NCBI RefSeq assembly: GCF_004791025.1
Contig: NZ_SRUO01000016.1
Coordinates: 62,001-126,000, forward strand
Source: Mesorhizobium sp. M4B.F.Ca.ET.203.01.1.1
GTDB taxonomy: Bacteria; Pseudomonadota; Alphaproteobacteria; Rhizobiales; Rhizobiaceae
DNA: 64,000 nt
Reading direction: 5' to 3'
The position numbers and the translations under genes are program-made. The notes under the pieces are model-generated. The model was not told the DNA's origin. It did no database searches and saw only the letters and a program-made list of their open reading frames with translations. Position 1 is the stretch's first letter; each line of letters begins with the position of its first letter. Positions 51,739-60,366 of the stretch are shown here, in pieces.

Positions 51739-52907
51739 GCGAACGCCTCCTGCCGGACCGAACCGAGCTTCTCCAGGCCGAGCCTGATCGCGGCATCGAG
51801 CGCCTTGACCTGCCGGCGATGGAAGGCGCTGCCATCGACATCCCTGCCCTTCGCGGCGGCGGCCTCGAGCGCGGCGGCAAAGGCGATCGGATCGTCGGTG
51901 ACGACGCAATTGTCCGGGCGATGGCCGATGCCGCGCAGCGAGCGGCTGGTGGCGACGGACGGCAGGCCGAGCTCGAAAGTCTCGATGGTCTTGAGCTGCA
52001 CGCCGCTGCCGGCGGTGCTGATCAGCGGAATGACGGCGGCGGCGCGCACGAAGTCCTGCGCGTCGGGCACGCGGCCGACGAATTCGACGCCGGGATGGGT
52101 GGACGTGATGCCCGAGGGCATGCCGCCGGCGATCCTGATGCGGAAATCGGGCCTCAGATGCGGTACGACCTTTTGCAGGAACCAGTCGAGCCCGATGCGG
52201 TTCGGCTGCCAGGTCCAGGTGCCGATCAGGGCAGCGTCACAGTCGATGCGCCGCGAACCGGCCGGCGCCGGCGCAAGGGTGCGGGTCACCAGCGGCAGCA
52301 CGGCCGAGCGATCGGCGGAGGCGACGCCCAATGCCGCACGGTCTTCCTCGGCCAGGGTGAAGACGAAGCGCGCCTGGCGGCAGAGCCGCTCTTCCATGAC
52401 CCTAAGCAGCCTCGCCTCGCGGCGAAACAGGAGCCGCTGGAGCAGGCTTCGCGCACTGGCGGCGTTCTCCTCGGCCGAGCGGTGCTCGACATTGTGGGCG
52501 ACGAATATCGACGGCCGGTCGCCGAAGAGCGTCTCGAAGGCGCCGGCGAACTGCACCGAGTTCAGCACATAGCCGTCGACCGGGCCGGCGCGCCCGATCG
52601 CGGCACGGACCTCGGCATCGGAAACGACACGCAGCTTGGCCGAGGCGAAGGTGAGGCCGGAGACCATCGCCTTGGCCACCCAGGCGAGCTTCTGCAGCGG
52701 CGCTGCGCTTTCGGTACGCACGTCGACGGCGCCGAGCACGATGGTGTTGTCGGGATCGGCCGCGGGCTTTCCCGGCCAATTGAAGCCAACCACGGTGACG
52801 CGCACGCCGGCGCGCCGCAACGCGTCGATGATCGCGGCGTTGGCAATCTCATAGCCCGAAGCGAGAGCGCCGTCGGGCACGATCGATGTGGCGAACAGCA
52901 GATGCAT
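51735..52907 (-). CDS. glycosyltransferase (GT4-like)
   Basis: 390 aa. The N-terminal lobe starts MHLLFATSIVPDGALASGYE; FVAHNVEHRSAEENA is typical of GT4 enzymes acting on polysaccharide intermediates, and the C-terminal lobe has ALIGTWTWQPNRIGLDWFLQ, IRIAGGM and VIPLISTAGSGVQLKTIETFELGLPSVATS with the conserved glutamates. First gene of the leftward operon; it is coupled to the next gene by an ATGA overlap. The start may be 52907 or the in-frame ATG at 52937. Confidence 0.88.
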   Translation of the reverse strand: MHLLFATSIVPDGALASGYEIANAAIIDALRRAGVRVTVVGFNWPGKPAADPDNTIVLGAVDVRTESAAPLQKLAWVAKAMVSGLTFASAKLRVVSDAEVRAAIGRAGPVDGYVLNSVQFAGAFETLFGDRPSIFVAHNVEHRSAEENAASARSLLQRLLFRREARLLRVMEERLCRQARFVFTLAEEDRAALGVASADRSAVLPLVTRTLAPAPAGSRRIDCDAALIGTWTWQPNRIGLDWFLQKVVPHLRPDFRIRIAGGMPSGITSTHPGVEFVGRVPDAQDFVRAAAVIPLISTAGSGVQLKTIETFELGLPSVATSRSLRGIGHRPDNCVVTDDPIAFAAALEAAAAKGRDVDGSAFHRRQVKALDAAIRLGLEKLGSVRQEAFA

Positions 52908-53016
52908 CTCACCTATCCAGTGCAACCCAGATAGCAAAGCGGGGTGAACCCTTGATTAAGTGAACCCGATCGTCACCGGGAGTCTCGGTTTCGCGGACCC
53001 CGCCGTGAAAGGTGAT

Positions 53017-53029
53017 TAACGAAACGTTA
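53017..53029. repeat. short inverted repeat TAACG-AAA-CGTTA in the divergent promoter region
   Basis: A 5-bp perfect inverted repeat between the divergently transcribed GT4 and GT2 genes; possible operator shared by both polysaccharide operons. Also 7 of 8 matches to a CtrA site, which is not significant alone. Confidence 0.35.
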
Positions 53030-53078
53030 TCATCGCGATGCTATCGAGGGCCAAAATCACCCCTTGCGGCTGGAGCGC

Positions 53079-54077
53079 ATGATCCCCTTGCCATCGGACG
53101 GTTCTGTATCGATCGCGGGACGCTCGCCTGGGCTTGCCGCCGAGACGATCGAGGCGGTCGTCACGCTGCCGACGTTCAAGCGGCCGGAACAGGTGCTGGC
53201 GACGCTGGCGTCGCTGAAGGCGCAGCGGACCGCGAGACGCTTCGCCGTCATCGTGATGGAGAACGAGGCCGAGGCGCGCGACGGCGCCAAAGCCGTGATC
53301 CCGTCCTTCGAGCGCGGCGAGATGTCAGGTCTTGTCATCGTCGCGCATGAGCGCGGCAATTGCAGCGCCTACAATGCCGGATGGCAAACGGCGATCCTGC
53401 ATTTTCCCAACTTTCGGCACCTGCTGGTCATCGACGACGACGAAATCGCCGACCCCGACTGGCTGGAGCGCATGTGCAGGGCAGCTGAAACGCTCGGCGC
53501 CGACATCGTCGGCGGCCCGCAGGTGCCGGTGTTCGCTGAGCCGGCGCATGCCAGATGGGCGGAGCACCCGGTGTTCGCGCCGCCCCACCGGGAGACGGGA
53601 CGGGTCGCCGCGCTCTATTCGTCCGGCAACCTGCTGGTCGGGCGCCATGTGCTGACCGCCATGGGCCCGCCCTTCCTCGACCTCCGCTTCAACTTCATGG
53701 GCGGCGGCGATTCCGATTTCCTCAGCCGTGCGGCCGCCAAGGGTTTCGTGCTCGGCTGGTGCGCCGAGGCCAAAGTGCACGAGACGGTGCCCGCCCGGCG
53801 CGTCGAGGCAGACTGGATCCGCGCCCGCAGCCTGCGCAACGGCGTCATCTCGACGCTGGTCGAGAAGAAGAAGCGCGCCGGCACTCCGCTTGCCGGCGCA
53901 AAAGTGTTCGCCAAGAGCCTGGCGCTGCTTGCCGCCTCGCCGCTGCGCGGCGCCGTCAGGCTGGCGCGGACGGGATCGTTGGCGACGGCGCTCTACCCCG
54001 TCCATGTCGCGCTTGGCCGTGTGATGGCCGAATTCGGATATGCCAATGAGCAATACCGACAGCCTGAGAAGAACTGA
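53079..54077 (+). CDS. glycosyltransferase family 2
   Basis: 332 aa. GT2 fold: VVTLPTFKRPEQVLATLASL, then HERGNCSAYNAGWQTAIL, LLVIDDDEIADPDWLERM with the D-D-D metal motif, and LRFNFMGGGDSDFLSRAAAKG as acceptor/ED-type motif, WCAEAKVHETVPARR at the end. The ATG at 53079 has TGGAG ahead; a TTG 15 nt upstream is also open. Its end overlaps the polymerase gene by 38 nt, so the two are cotranscribed. Confidence 0.88.
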   Translation: MIPLPSDGSVSIAGRSPGLAAETIEAVVTLPTFKRPEQVLATLASLKAQRTARRFAVIVMENEAEARDGAKAVIPSFERGEMSGLVIVAHERGNCSAYNAGWQTAILHFPNFRHLLVIDDDEIADPDWLERMCRAAETLGADIVGGPQVPVFAEPAHARWAEHPVFAPPHRETGRVAALYSSGNLLVGRHVLTAMGPPFLDLRFNFMGGGDSDFLSRAAAKGFVLGWCAEAKVHETVPARRVEADWIRARSLRNGVISTLVEKKKRAGTPLAGAKVFAKSLALLAASPLRGAVRLARTGSLATALYPVHVALGRVMAEFGYANEQYRQPEKN

Positions 54078-55365
54078 GCGGGCGCCGCTCAGCGCGGCAT
54101 TCACCCGCGCGGGCGTGGCGACCGCGATCGCTGCGCTGTTGTTCACCGTCATCCTGGTGTCGTTCCGGCCCTTCCAGCCGGCCGGCGCCGAGTTGACGGG
54201 CCAGGGCGGCGACATCGTCAATCAGCTGGGTTTCAGCTCGCTCGGCGCGATCTCGATCTTCGCGCTGATGGCCTTCGCCGACCCGCGCGTGGCGCGCTCG
54301 CTCTTCAGCCCGTCCTGGATGCTGATGCTCGGCTGCTTCATGCTGTCGGTGGTGCTGGCGACCGACCCGCCGACGGCGATGCGCGCCGCCTCGTTCACAC
54401 TGATCGGCATCCTGACCATGGCGACGATCCTGGCGCTGCCGCGCGACGCCGATAGTTTCTCGAAGGTCGTCATCTTCACCGCCGTCGTCGTGATCGGCCT
54501 CTCCTATGTCGGGCTGATCGCCTTTCCGCATGAGGCGATGCACACGGCCGACTCGCAGGAACCCGAACATGCCGGTCTCTGGCGCGGCGTCTTCACCCAC
54601 AAGAACATCGCCGGGCCGATCATGGCCTGCTTCAGCTTCGCCGGCCTCTATCTCTACCGGCGCGGCGACAAGCTCTGGGGCGCCGGCATCTTCGCCGCCG
54701 CCATGATCTTCATGCTGCACACCGGCTCCAAGACGACGGTCGGGCTGGTGCCGTTCTCCATCCTGATCGTGGTGCTGCCGAGCCTGATCGGCATGCGGCT
54801 CGGCACGCCGGTCCTGTTCGCGCTGGCGATCATCGCCACGGCGGTCGGCACGCTGGGCATCGTCTTCATCCCGCCGGTGAAGCACCTGGCGGCTGTCTAT
54901 TTTCCCGACCTTACCTATACCGGGCGCACGACGCTGTGGGAGTTCGCCGGCGACATGCTGGCGAAGAAGCCATGGACCGGCTACGGCTATGAAAGCTTCT
55001 GGGGAACGCCGCTGCTGCTCAACCAGGATCAGCCCTTCGATCGGCCCTGGGACATCAGGACCATCGTGCACGGCCATGACGGCTATCTCGACATCGCGGT
55101 GCTGATGGGAATCCCGGCGCTCTGCGTGGCGGTCTACACCTTCCTGATCGCGCCGCTGCGCGACTACATGCGCATCCCGCTGCGCAAGGAGAACATCTAT
55201 CTCGGCGACTTCTTCATGATGGTGCTGCTGTTCGCGGCGCTGAACGGCTTCCTAGAAAGCTTCTTCTTCCGCCGCGCCGACCCCGTCTGGCTGTTCTTCG
55301 TGCTCAGTGTGCTCGGGCTGAGGCAGGTGTCGCTGCGGCCGCTGGCAGCGCGCCGCCCTTCCTGA
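54040..55365 (+). CDS. O-antigen ligase / Wzy-type polymerase family protein
   Basis: 441 aa, about eleven membrane helices. The large periplasmic loop characteristic of the family carries HAGLWRGVFTHKNIAGPIMA, and further on TYTGRTTLWEFAGDMLAKKPWTGYGYESFW and IVHGHDGYLDIAVLMGI; these are the conserved blocks of ExoQ/Wzy-C proteins that polymerise or ligate repeat units. The start may be ATG 54040 or 54046. It acts in the inner membrane with the flippase and co-polymerase of this region. Confidence 0.9.
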   Translation: MPMSNTDSLRRTERAPLSAAFTRAGVATAIAALLFTVILVSFRPFQPAGAELTGQGGDIVNQLGFSSLGAISIFALMAFADPRVARSLFSPSWMLMLGCFMLSVVLATDPPTAMRAASFTLIGILTMATILALPRDADSFSKVVIFTAVVVIGLSYVGLIAFPHEAMHTADSQEPEHAGLWRGVFTHKNIAGPIMACFSFAGLYLYRRGDKLWGAGIFAAAMIFMLHTGSKTTVGLVPFSILIVVLPSLIGMRLGTPVLFALAIIATAVGTLGIVFIPPVKHLAAVYFPDLTYTGRTTLWEFAGDMLAKKPWTGYGYESFWGTPLLLNQDQPFDRPWDIRTIVHGHDGYLDIAVLMGIPALCVAVYTFLIAPLRDYMRIPLRKENIYLGDFFMMVLLFAALNGFLESFFFRRADPVWLFFVLSVLGLRQVSLRPLAARRPS

Positions 55366-55437
55366 CCTGGCTTCGACGGGGCTTTCCCGGCACGCCGCAA
55401 GCGTCTATGGGAAGGCCGTTCCTGCGGAGGCTTCCAA

Positions 55438-56253
55438 ATGACGATCAGGCTTGTTCTCGCCGGCTGCGGCAATATGGGTTTCGCCATGCTCTCGGGCTGG
55501 CTGAAATCCGGCAAGCTTGCACCGCAATCCGTGTTCGTGGTCGAGCCCAATGACGCGTTGCGCAAGCGGGCCGAGGCGCTGGGCTGCGGCGTCGCCGCCG
55601 ATGCCGCCGGAATTCCAGCCGATGCGGTGCCTTCCCTCGCCGTCATCGCGGTAAAGCCGCAAGTGATCCGCGAAGTGACCGCTGCCTACACGCGTTTCGC
55701 CGATGGCCGCACCACCTTCCTCAGCGTTGCCGCCGGCACGTCCGTCGCCACGTTCACGAGCATATTGGGCGACAGCGCGCCTATCGTGCGCTGCATGCCG
55801 AACACGCCGGCCGCCATCGGCAAGGGCATGATGGTGGTGTTCTCCAACCCGCTTGTGTCGGACGACACGAAGCGTTTCGTCGCCGACCTGTTGTCGGCCA
55901 GCGGCGAAGTGGCCGAGATCGATGACGAGGGCCTGATGGACGCGGTGACGGCGGTGTCCGGATCCGGCCCGGCCTACATCTTCCATTTCATCGAGGCGCT
56001 GACGGCTGCGGCCGAGAAGGCCGGCTTGCCGGCCAGGACCGCCGGCCTGCTCGCCATGCAGACGGTCTATGGCGCCGCCTCGCTCGCCGCAGAAAGCCAC
56101 GAGGATCCCGGCGTGCTGCGCCAGCAGGTGACCAGCCCGAACGGCACGACGGCCGCAGCGCTCGCCGTGCTGATGGGCGAGGAACGGCTGACCAAGCTTT
56201 TGACCGAAGCGGTGGAAGCGGCGCGGCTGAGGTCGATAGAGCTCGGGAAATGA
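55438..56253 (+). CDS. proC: pyrroline-5-carboxylate reductase
   Basis: 271 aa, normal for ProC. Last step of proline synthesis, using NAD(P)H. N-terminal VLAGCGNMGFAMLSGWL, then IAVKPQVIREV, IVRCMPNTPAAIGKGM, AVSGSGPAYIFHFIEALT and the C-terminal signature LRQQVTSPNGTTAAALAVL. GGAGG lies 9 nt before the ATG. It ends 2 nt from the convergent vapC. Confidence 0.96.
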   Translation: MTIRLVLAGCGNMGFAMLSGWLKSGKLAPQSVFVVEPNDALRKRAEALGCGVAADAAGIPADAVPSLAVIAVKPQVIREVTAAYTRFADGRTTFLSVAAGTSVATFTSILGDSAPIVRCMPNTPAAIGKGMMVVFSNPLVSDDTKRFVADLLSASGEVAEIDDEGLMDAVTAVSGSGPAYIFHFIEALTAAAEKAGLPARTAGLLAMQTVYGAASLAAESHEDPGVLRQQVTSPNGTTAAALAVLMGEERLTKLLTEAVEAARLRSIELGK

Positions 56254-56255
56254 AA

Positions 56256-56648
56256 CTAAGCGAGATCGGTTCGCGAGAAATCGTTGCCCCTGTAGAGCAG
56301 CGGCAGGCCGTGACTTTTCGCGCAGGCATAGGAGAGGCAGTCGGCAAGGTTAAGCTGGGCTGGATGCCCACGCCCCTTGCCATAGTCTGAAAAGGCCTTG
56401 ACCGCGAGTCTGCCTTCGCCGGCGCCGATCGGTACAATCTCGATATTGGCCTCGTGCAGGAACGCCCCGATCACCGTCTCGGCAACCAGCGGCTCGACCG
56501 AAAGCTTGGTAGACAGACGCATAGCTGCTTCGAGCACCACAAGTGCTGAGGTCATCCTGCTCGGCGCTTGCTCGATCCGGTTACTCCATTCGTCGGCGTC
56601 CTGTTCTCCCGATAGAATAGCGACAACCACCGAGGTGTCGACGAACAT
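56256..56648 (-). CDS. vapC: type II toxin VapC (PIN domain ribonuclease)
   Basis: 130 aa. The PIN domain has its acidic residues in FVDTSVVVAIL (Asp4), VVLEAAMRL (Glu), NLADCLSYACAK (Asp) and GNDFSRTDL (Asp), so it should be active. VapC toxins cleave tRNA or rRNA. The ATG overlaps the vapB stop by one base (TGATG). The family is the Rv0624-like VapC group paired with Rv0623-like antitoxins. Confidence 0.93.
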   Translation of the reverse strand: MFVDTSVVVAILSGEQDADEWSNRIEQAPSRMTSALVVLEAAMRLSTKLSVEPLVAETVIGAFLHEANIEIVPIGAGEGRLAVKAFSDYGKGRGHPAQLNLADCLSYACAKSHGLPLLYRGNDFSRTDLA

Positions 56649-56890
56649 CAGGAATGTCCCCACATCTCGTCGATCTCGTCCTTACTCATAACCCGGCCGC
56701 CCTGGCCTGCCTTGGCCCGGAAGTCCTCGGCGATGACGGCGAGCCGTTTGGCGAGTGGGATGCGCTGACGTTCACGCTGCAATTCGGATTCGAGAGCTTC
56801 GATAACCGCCTCAGTCATCGAAATCTTGCGCTTCTCGGCAAGCCGTCTTGCCAATTCGCGTGCGCGCGGATCCCTGATCTGGAGATTCAT
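56648..56890 (-). CDS. vapB: type II antitoxin VapB (Rv0623/PSK type)
   Basis: 80 aa. An N-terminal ribbon-helix-helix-like segment starts MNLQIRDPRARELARRLAEK and continues ISMTEAVIEALESEL; the C-terminal tail (VMSKDEIDEMWGHS) is the toxin-binding part. Cognate antitoxin and repressor of vapBC. Start ATG 56890 is preferred over 56917. An operator-like repeat and a TATACT element lie upstream. Confidence 0.92.
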   Translation of the reverse strand: MNLQIRDPRARELARRLAEKRKISMTEAVIEALESELQRERQRIPLAKRLAVIAEDFRAKAGQGGRVMSKDEIDEMWGHS

Positions 56891-56912
56891 CTGCCGGTTC
56901 CAAAGCGTCCTT

Positions 56913-56931
56913 GTCACTACAGTATAGTCAC
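56913..56931 (-). promoter_or_regulatory. vapBC promoter -10 within GTCAC repeats
   Basis: TATACT (minus strand, 56926-56921) about 30 nt before vapB is flanked by two direct GTCAC repeats (plus strand 56913-56917 and 56927-56931); the centre ACTACAGTATAGT is also partly palindromic. This suits autorepression by VapB/VapBC. The -35 element is poor. Confidence 0.4.
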
Positions 56932-57006
56932 TTTGTCATGGCAAGGCCAGCACGTAACGTCACGCGCCTGAGGCAGCATGGTGAGAGTCCCGATATTTGG
57001 AGGATC

Positions 57007-58320
57007 TCAAGCCCCGTACAGCATCTCGTCCTGCTTGCGGCGCAGAGCGTACAGTCTGGTCGTCTCATCGGGCGCGGCATTGTCCGCCGTCAGCAATTCG
57101 CCCTTCCGGACCGGCTTCAGCACCTTGCCGCCCTCGAGCAGGCCGACCGGCACGGCGCGGCTGGCGCGGGCTTCGGTGACCGTCATCGTCCAGGAGCGGT
57201 AGCAGGTCTCGCCGATGGCGTCGAAGGTCTCGCCCGCTGTCAGATCGCGCTTTGCCACCGCGCAGACCTCGGCCACCGGTTTCGGCAGCGGCACCATGTC
57301 GGGCCGGCCGTGGAGCACGATGCGGGCGGCGGTCAGCGGCACTTCCAGCGAGGTCAGGTGATAGGGTCGGAAGAAGCTGTAATAGGGGCCGTGGCCGACA
57401 TGCAGGTCGTCCATGCGCTCGATGACGCGCGGATGCGTCGCCTCGACGATGACGAAGACGCCGGGCGCCACGCCCTTGCCGATCGTGTAGTCGACAACGC
57501 CCTTCTTCGACAGGATGCCGCCATTCTCCTTCGGGATCAGCACTTTGGCGAGTTCGTCGCGGTCGGCCTTGGGACCATGCATGCCCGGAACATCCGGCAC
57601 CAGACCGGTGGCGTTGGCGATGGCGCACATCTCGACCATGGTTTTTGAGCCGTCGACGAACTCGACCAGCATGCGCGGGTTCATGTTGCGGCGCAGCGCC
57701 TCCTCGCGGTAGTCGTCGGGCACCGCGTCATGGTTGAGCGGATTATTCTTGCCCTTGCCGGCCGAGACGATGGTGTAGCCGAGCGCCGAGGCGAACTCGA
57801 TCAGCTCCATGCAGCTCGACGGCTCGTCGCCGGCGCCGACCGAATAGACGACGCCGAGCCGGTCGGCCTGCTGTTTCAGATAGCAGCCAATGGTGACGTC
57901 GGCCTCGACATTCATCATCACCAGATGCTTGCCGTGCTCCATCGCCATCAGGTCGAAATCGGCGGCGACGCCGGGTTTCCCCGTTGCGTCGATGACGACG
58001 TCGATCAGTGGATTGGTGACCAGCATCTCATTCGAGGTGATGGCGATCTTGCCGCCCTCGATCGCCTTGCTGACCTTCGATGCGGTGTCGGCCTCGGCCG
58101 CCATCGCCTCGTCGCCATAGGCGATGCGGATCGCCTCGCGGGCGGTGTGCGGGCGCCGCGTCGAGATGGCGGCGACCGAAATGCCGGGCATCAGCATGCC
58201 TTGCGTCACCAGATCGGTGCCCATCTCGCCGGAGCCGATGACGCCGATACGCACCGGACGGCCCTCGGCGGCCCGTCTGGCGAGATCGCGGGCAAGCCCG
58301 GTCAGGGCGACATTGGTCAT
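57007..58320 (-). CDS. homoserine dehydrogenase-like NAD(P)-binding protein with SAF domain
   Basis: 437 aa. The Rossmann domain starts VRIGVIGSGEMGTDLVTQGM; VTNPLIDVVIDATGKPGVAADFD and VVYSVGAGDEPSSCMELIEFA follow the COG4091-type predicted homoserine dehydrogenase family. The C-terminal SAF domain includes AVAKRDLTAGETFDAIGE and a conserved basic end. The true activity of this family is not homoserine synthesis in most cases; related enzymes act in sugar-acid catabolism. The start at 58320 (MTNVALTG) is chosen because an extension to 58539 lacks family sequence. Monocistronic. Confidence 0.86.
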   Translation of the reverse strand: MTNVALTGLARDLARRAAEGRPVRIGVIGSGEMGTDLVTQGMLMPGISVAAISTRRPHTAREAIRIAYGDEAMAAEADTASKVSKAIEGGKIAITSNEMLVTNPLIDVVIDATGKPGVAADFDLMAMEHGKHLVMMNVEADVTIGCYLKQQADRLGVVYSVGAGDEPSSCMELIEFASALGYTIVSAGKGKNNPLNHDAVPDDYREEALRRNMNPRMLVEFVDGSKTMVEMCAIANATGLVPDVPGMHGPKADRDELAKVLIPKENGGILSKKGVVDYTIGKGVAPGVFVIVEATHPRVIERMDDLHVGHGPYYSFFRPYHLTSLEVPLTAARIVLHGRPDMVPLPKPVAEVCAVAKRDLTAGETFDAIGETCYRSWTMTVTEARASRAVPVGLLEGGKVLKPVRKGELLTADNAAPDETTRLYALRRKQDEMLYGA

Positions 58321-58879
58321 GCGGAAACGTCCATGCTTTTTGATTTGAAGCGGCAATAACAGGCAACCGCCCTTCATTGCCAATGAAACCGGCAAAACGG
58401 CGACAATTTCGCTGGGATTTAGCGCAATTCCAGGAAAGCGCGCCGCGGTTCTCCGTCCGCATGGCGCGTTCTTACGCCAGCACATGGCATCATGATGACC
58501 GACCCAGGCAAGTCTTCGCGCCGTGCCCCGAAAGCGCACCGCCCTGCCAAAGCCGAAACATCGATCGGCGCCGGTCGCGATTCTACGTGGACGCGGTTTT
58601 GTACTTTGCTTGTGGGGCGGGTACTTGTGCTCCTTTCAAGGCAACTGGCGTTCCTTTCGCGCCAAATGTCGAGCAGCGGCCCCTACTTTCTGTGCCATTT
58701 TTGCTACAACCGCCGTGTGTAATGACGGGAATCCCCGCTTTCGGCGGCCCCTATTTCATTAAGTGCTCACATCCTCGAAAAATCTGGTAGATACTCGTCC
58801 CAAGCTCCGGTGGCAGGCTTGGGCAAAAAGCGCCTTACAAAAAAAACAAGGGCGCTGGGATAAAAGTCACGGGGTTAAA
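58321..58879. other. intergenic region before the type I secretion operon
   Basis: 560 bases between two divergent genes. It holds a small open frame at 58492-58722 with unremarkable composition, which I do not call. A hairpin CCCAAGC/GCTTGGG with an 11-nt loop lies at 58799-58823 in the leader of the secretion operon, followed by AAAAAG. The leader just before the tolC start is unusually A-rich. No confident promoter. Confidence 0.5.
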
Positions 58880-60337
58880 ATGAACAGGACGGGTAAGGTC
58901 ACCGTTGGCTGGCGTATTGCGCTTGCCATCACAGTTTCGATGCTGGCTTGTGGGACTGCCAGCGCGCTCACACTCAAGGAAGCCATTGCAGTCGCGGTCG
59001 AATCCAATCCGGAGATCGGCCAGGCCATCCAGAACCGCGAAGCAATCGAATTCGAGTTGCGGCAGGCGAAGGGTCTCTACCTTCCCAGTGTCGATGCCGA
59101 AGCATCGGCCGGTGTCCGCCGTCTCGACAATCCGGACCGGCGCGCCCTTTCCATCGAGGATGACGCGCTCTATCCGGCCGAAACCGATCTGACGATCTCG
59201 CAGACGCTCTATGACAGCGGCGGACGGCGAGCCGAATTGAACCGCCAGGCCTCGCGCGTCGACGGCGCCTCGTTCCGAGTTCTGGAGCGGTCCGAATTCA
59301 TCGGCCTCTCAGTGGTCCAGGACTACCTCGAATACATGCTGCAGGGTTCGATCGTTGCCGAGGCGAAAAAGAACCTCGGCTTCCATCAGGCCATTCTCGG
59401 CGACATCCAGCAAGGCATCGCCGGCGGCGCGCTGAACGAGGCCGACCGGCAGCAGGCCGAGGAGCGGCTGTTCGCCGCCAAGGCGCGCATGCAGGAGGCC
59501 ACGGAGGAACTGGAGGCGGCCAAGATCCGGTTCTTCAAGACCGTCGGCAAGCCGCTGACCAATGCTTCGCGGCCGGGCGATGTCTCCGCCGCGCTGCCGC
59601 GGTCGCTCGACGAGGCGATCGGGCTGGCGCGCGAGAACAATCCGCGCGTTCACATGGCCAACAGCGATATCGACGCCGCCGCCTCGCTGGTGGATGCCGC
59701 ACGGGCGAAATTCGGACCGTCGATCATCGCCGAGGGCCGCGCCCGCGCCGGTTCCGATATTGACGGCAGCGATGGCGACACCACCGACCTGCAGGCGCGG
59801 GTGGTGCTGCGCTGGAACCTCTATCGCGGCGGCATCGACAAGGCCAACGAGCAGGAGCAGATCCGCCGCACCAGCGAGCAGCGCCTTGCCCTGCATCAGG
59901 TCCTGCGCGAGATCGAGGAAGCGGTCCGCACCTCTTGGGACCGCCGCTTCCGGCAAGCCGATCTGGCGAAGACGCTGAAGCAGCAGGCCGCCGCCAACGA
60001 AAGGCTGGTCGGGTCCTATCGCGAGCAGTTCAAGGTCGGCCAAAGATCGCTGCTCGACGTGCTCGATGCGCAGAACACGCGCTTCAACACGGCGACGCTG
60101 GCGGACACCGCGTCCTATGCCTCGCTTTTCGCCCAGTACCGGCTGCTGGCGGCGACAGGTGAGCTGCTGAAGACGATGAACATCCAGCCGGCGAAGCAGT
60201 CGACGGCCTATGCCCGAACCGAGTTCGGCGTGCCGGAAACCGCCGATACCGAAACCTATGCGCGGACCCCGTCGGAGCAGAAGAACGATCTGCCGTTCGA
60301 CATCCTCGCGCCGGTGAGGAAGAAGCAGCCGATGTAA
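58880..60337 (+). CDS. TolC family outer membrane protein (type I secretion)
   Basis: 485 aa. Signal peptide about 1-29 (GWRIALAITVSMLACGTASA). Two TolC-type repeats: LTLKEAIAVAVESNPEIGQA, LTISQTLYDSGGRRAELNRQ in the first and SLDEAIGLARENNPRVHMAN, VVLRWNLYRGGIDKANEQEQ in the second; VGQRSLLDVLDAQNTRFNTA is the conserved C-terminal TolC block. Forms the outer membrane duct of the ABC/HlyD system encoded next. The ATG at 58880 gives the expected signal peptide; a longer frame from 58763 is less likely. Confidence 0.9.
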   Translation: MNRTGKVTVGWRIALAITVSMLACGTASALTLKEAIAVAVESNPEIGQAIQNREAIEFELRQAKGLYLPSVDAEASAGVRRLDNPDRRALSIEDDALYPAETDLTISQTLYDSGGRRAELNRQASRVDGASFRVLERSEFIGLSVVQDYLEYMLQGSIVAEAKKNLGFHQAILGDIQQGIAGGALNEADRQQAEERLFAAKARMQEATEELEAAKIRFFKTVGKPLTNASRPGDVSAALPRSLDEAIGLARENNPRVHMANSDIDAAASLVDAARAKFGPSIIAEGRARAGSDIDGSDGDTTDLQARVVLRWNLYRGGIDKANEQEQIRRTSEQRLALHQVLREIEEAVRTSWDRRFRQADLAKTLKQQAAANERLVGSYREQFKVGQRSLLDVLDAQNTRFNTATLADTASYASLFAQYRLLAATGELLKTMNIQPAKQSTAYARTEFGVPETADTETYARTPSEQKNDLPFDILAPVRKKQPM

Positions 60338-60366
60338 CATCGATCGCTGGTCCTTCGGGGCGGATC

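Noticed and set aside
53016..53030. CtrA-like box TTAA-N7-TTAT in the polysaccharide promoter region
   Set aside because: 7 of 8 positions only; listed as an inverted repeat instead.
58492..58722. 76-codon frame before the type I secretion operon
   Set aside because: No clear ribosome binding site or family resemblance; Arg/Ser-rich composition of a chance frame.
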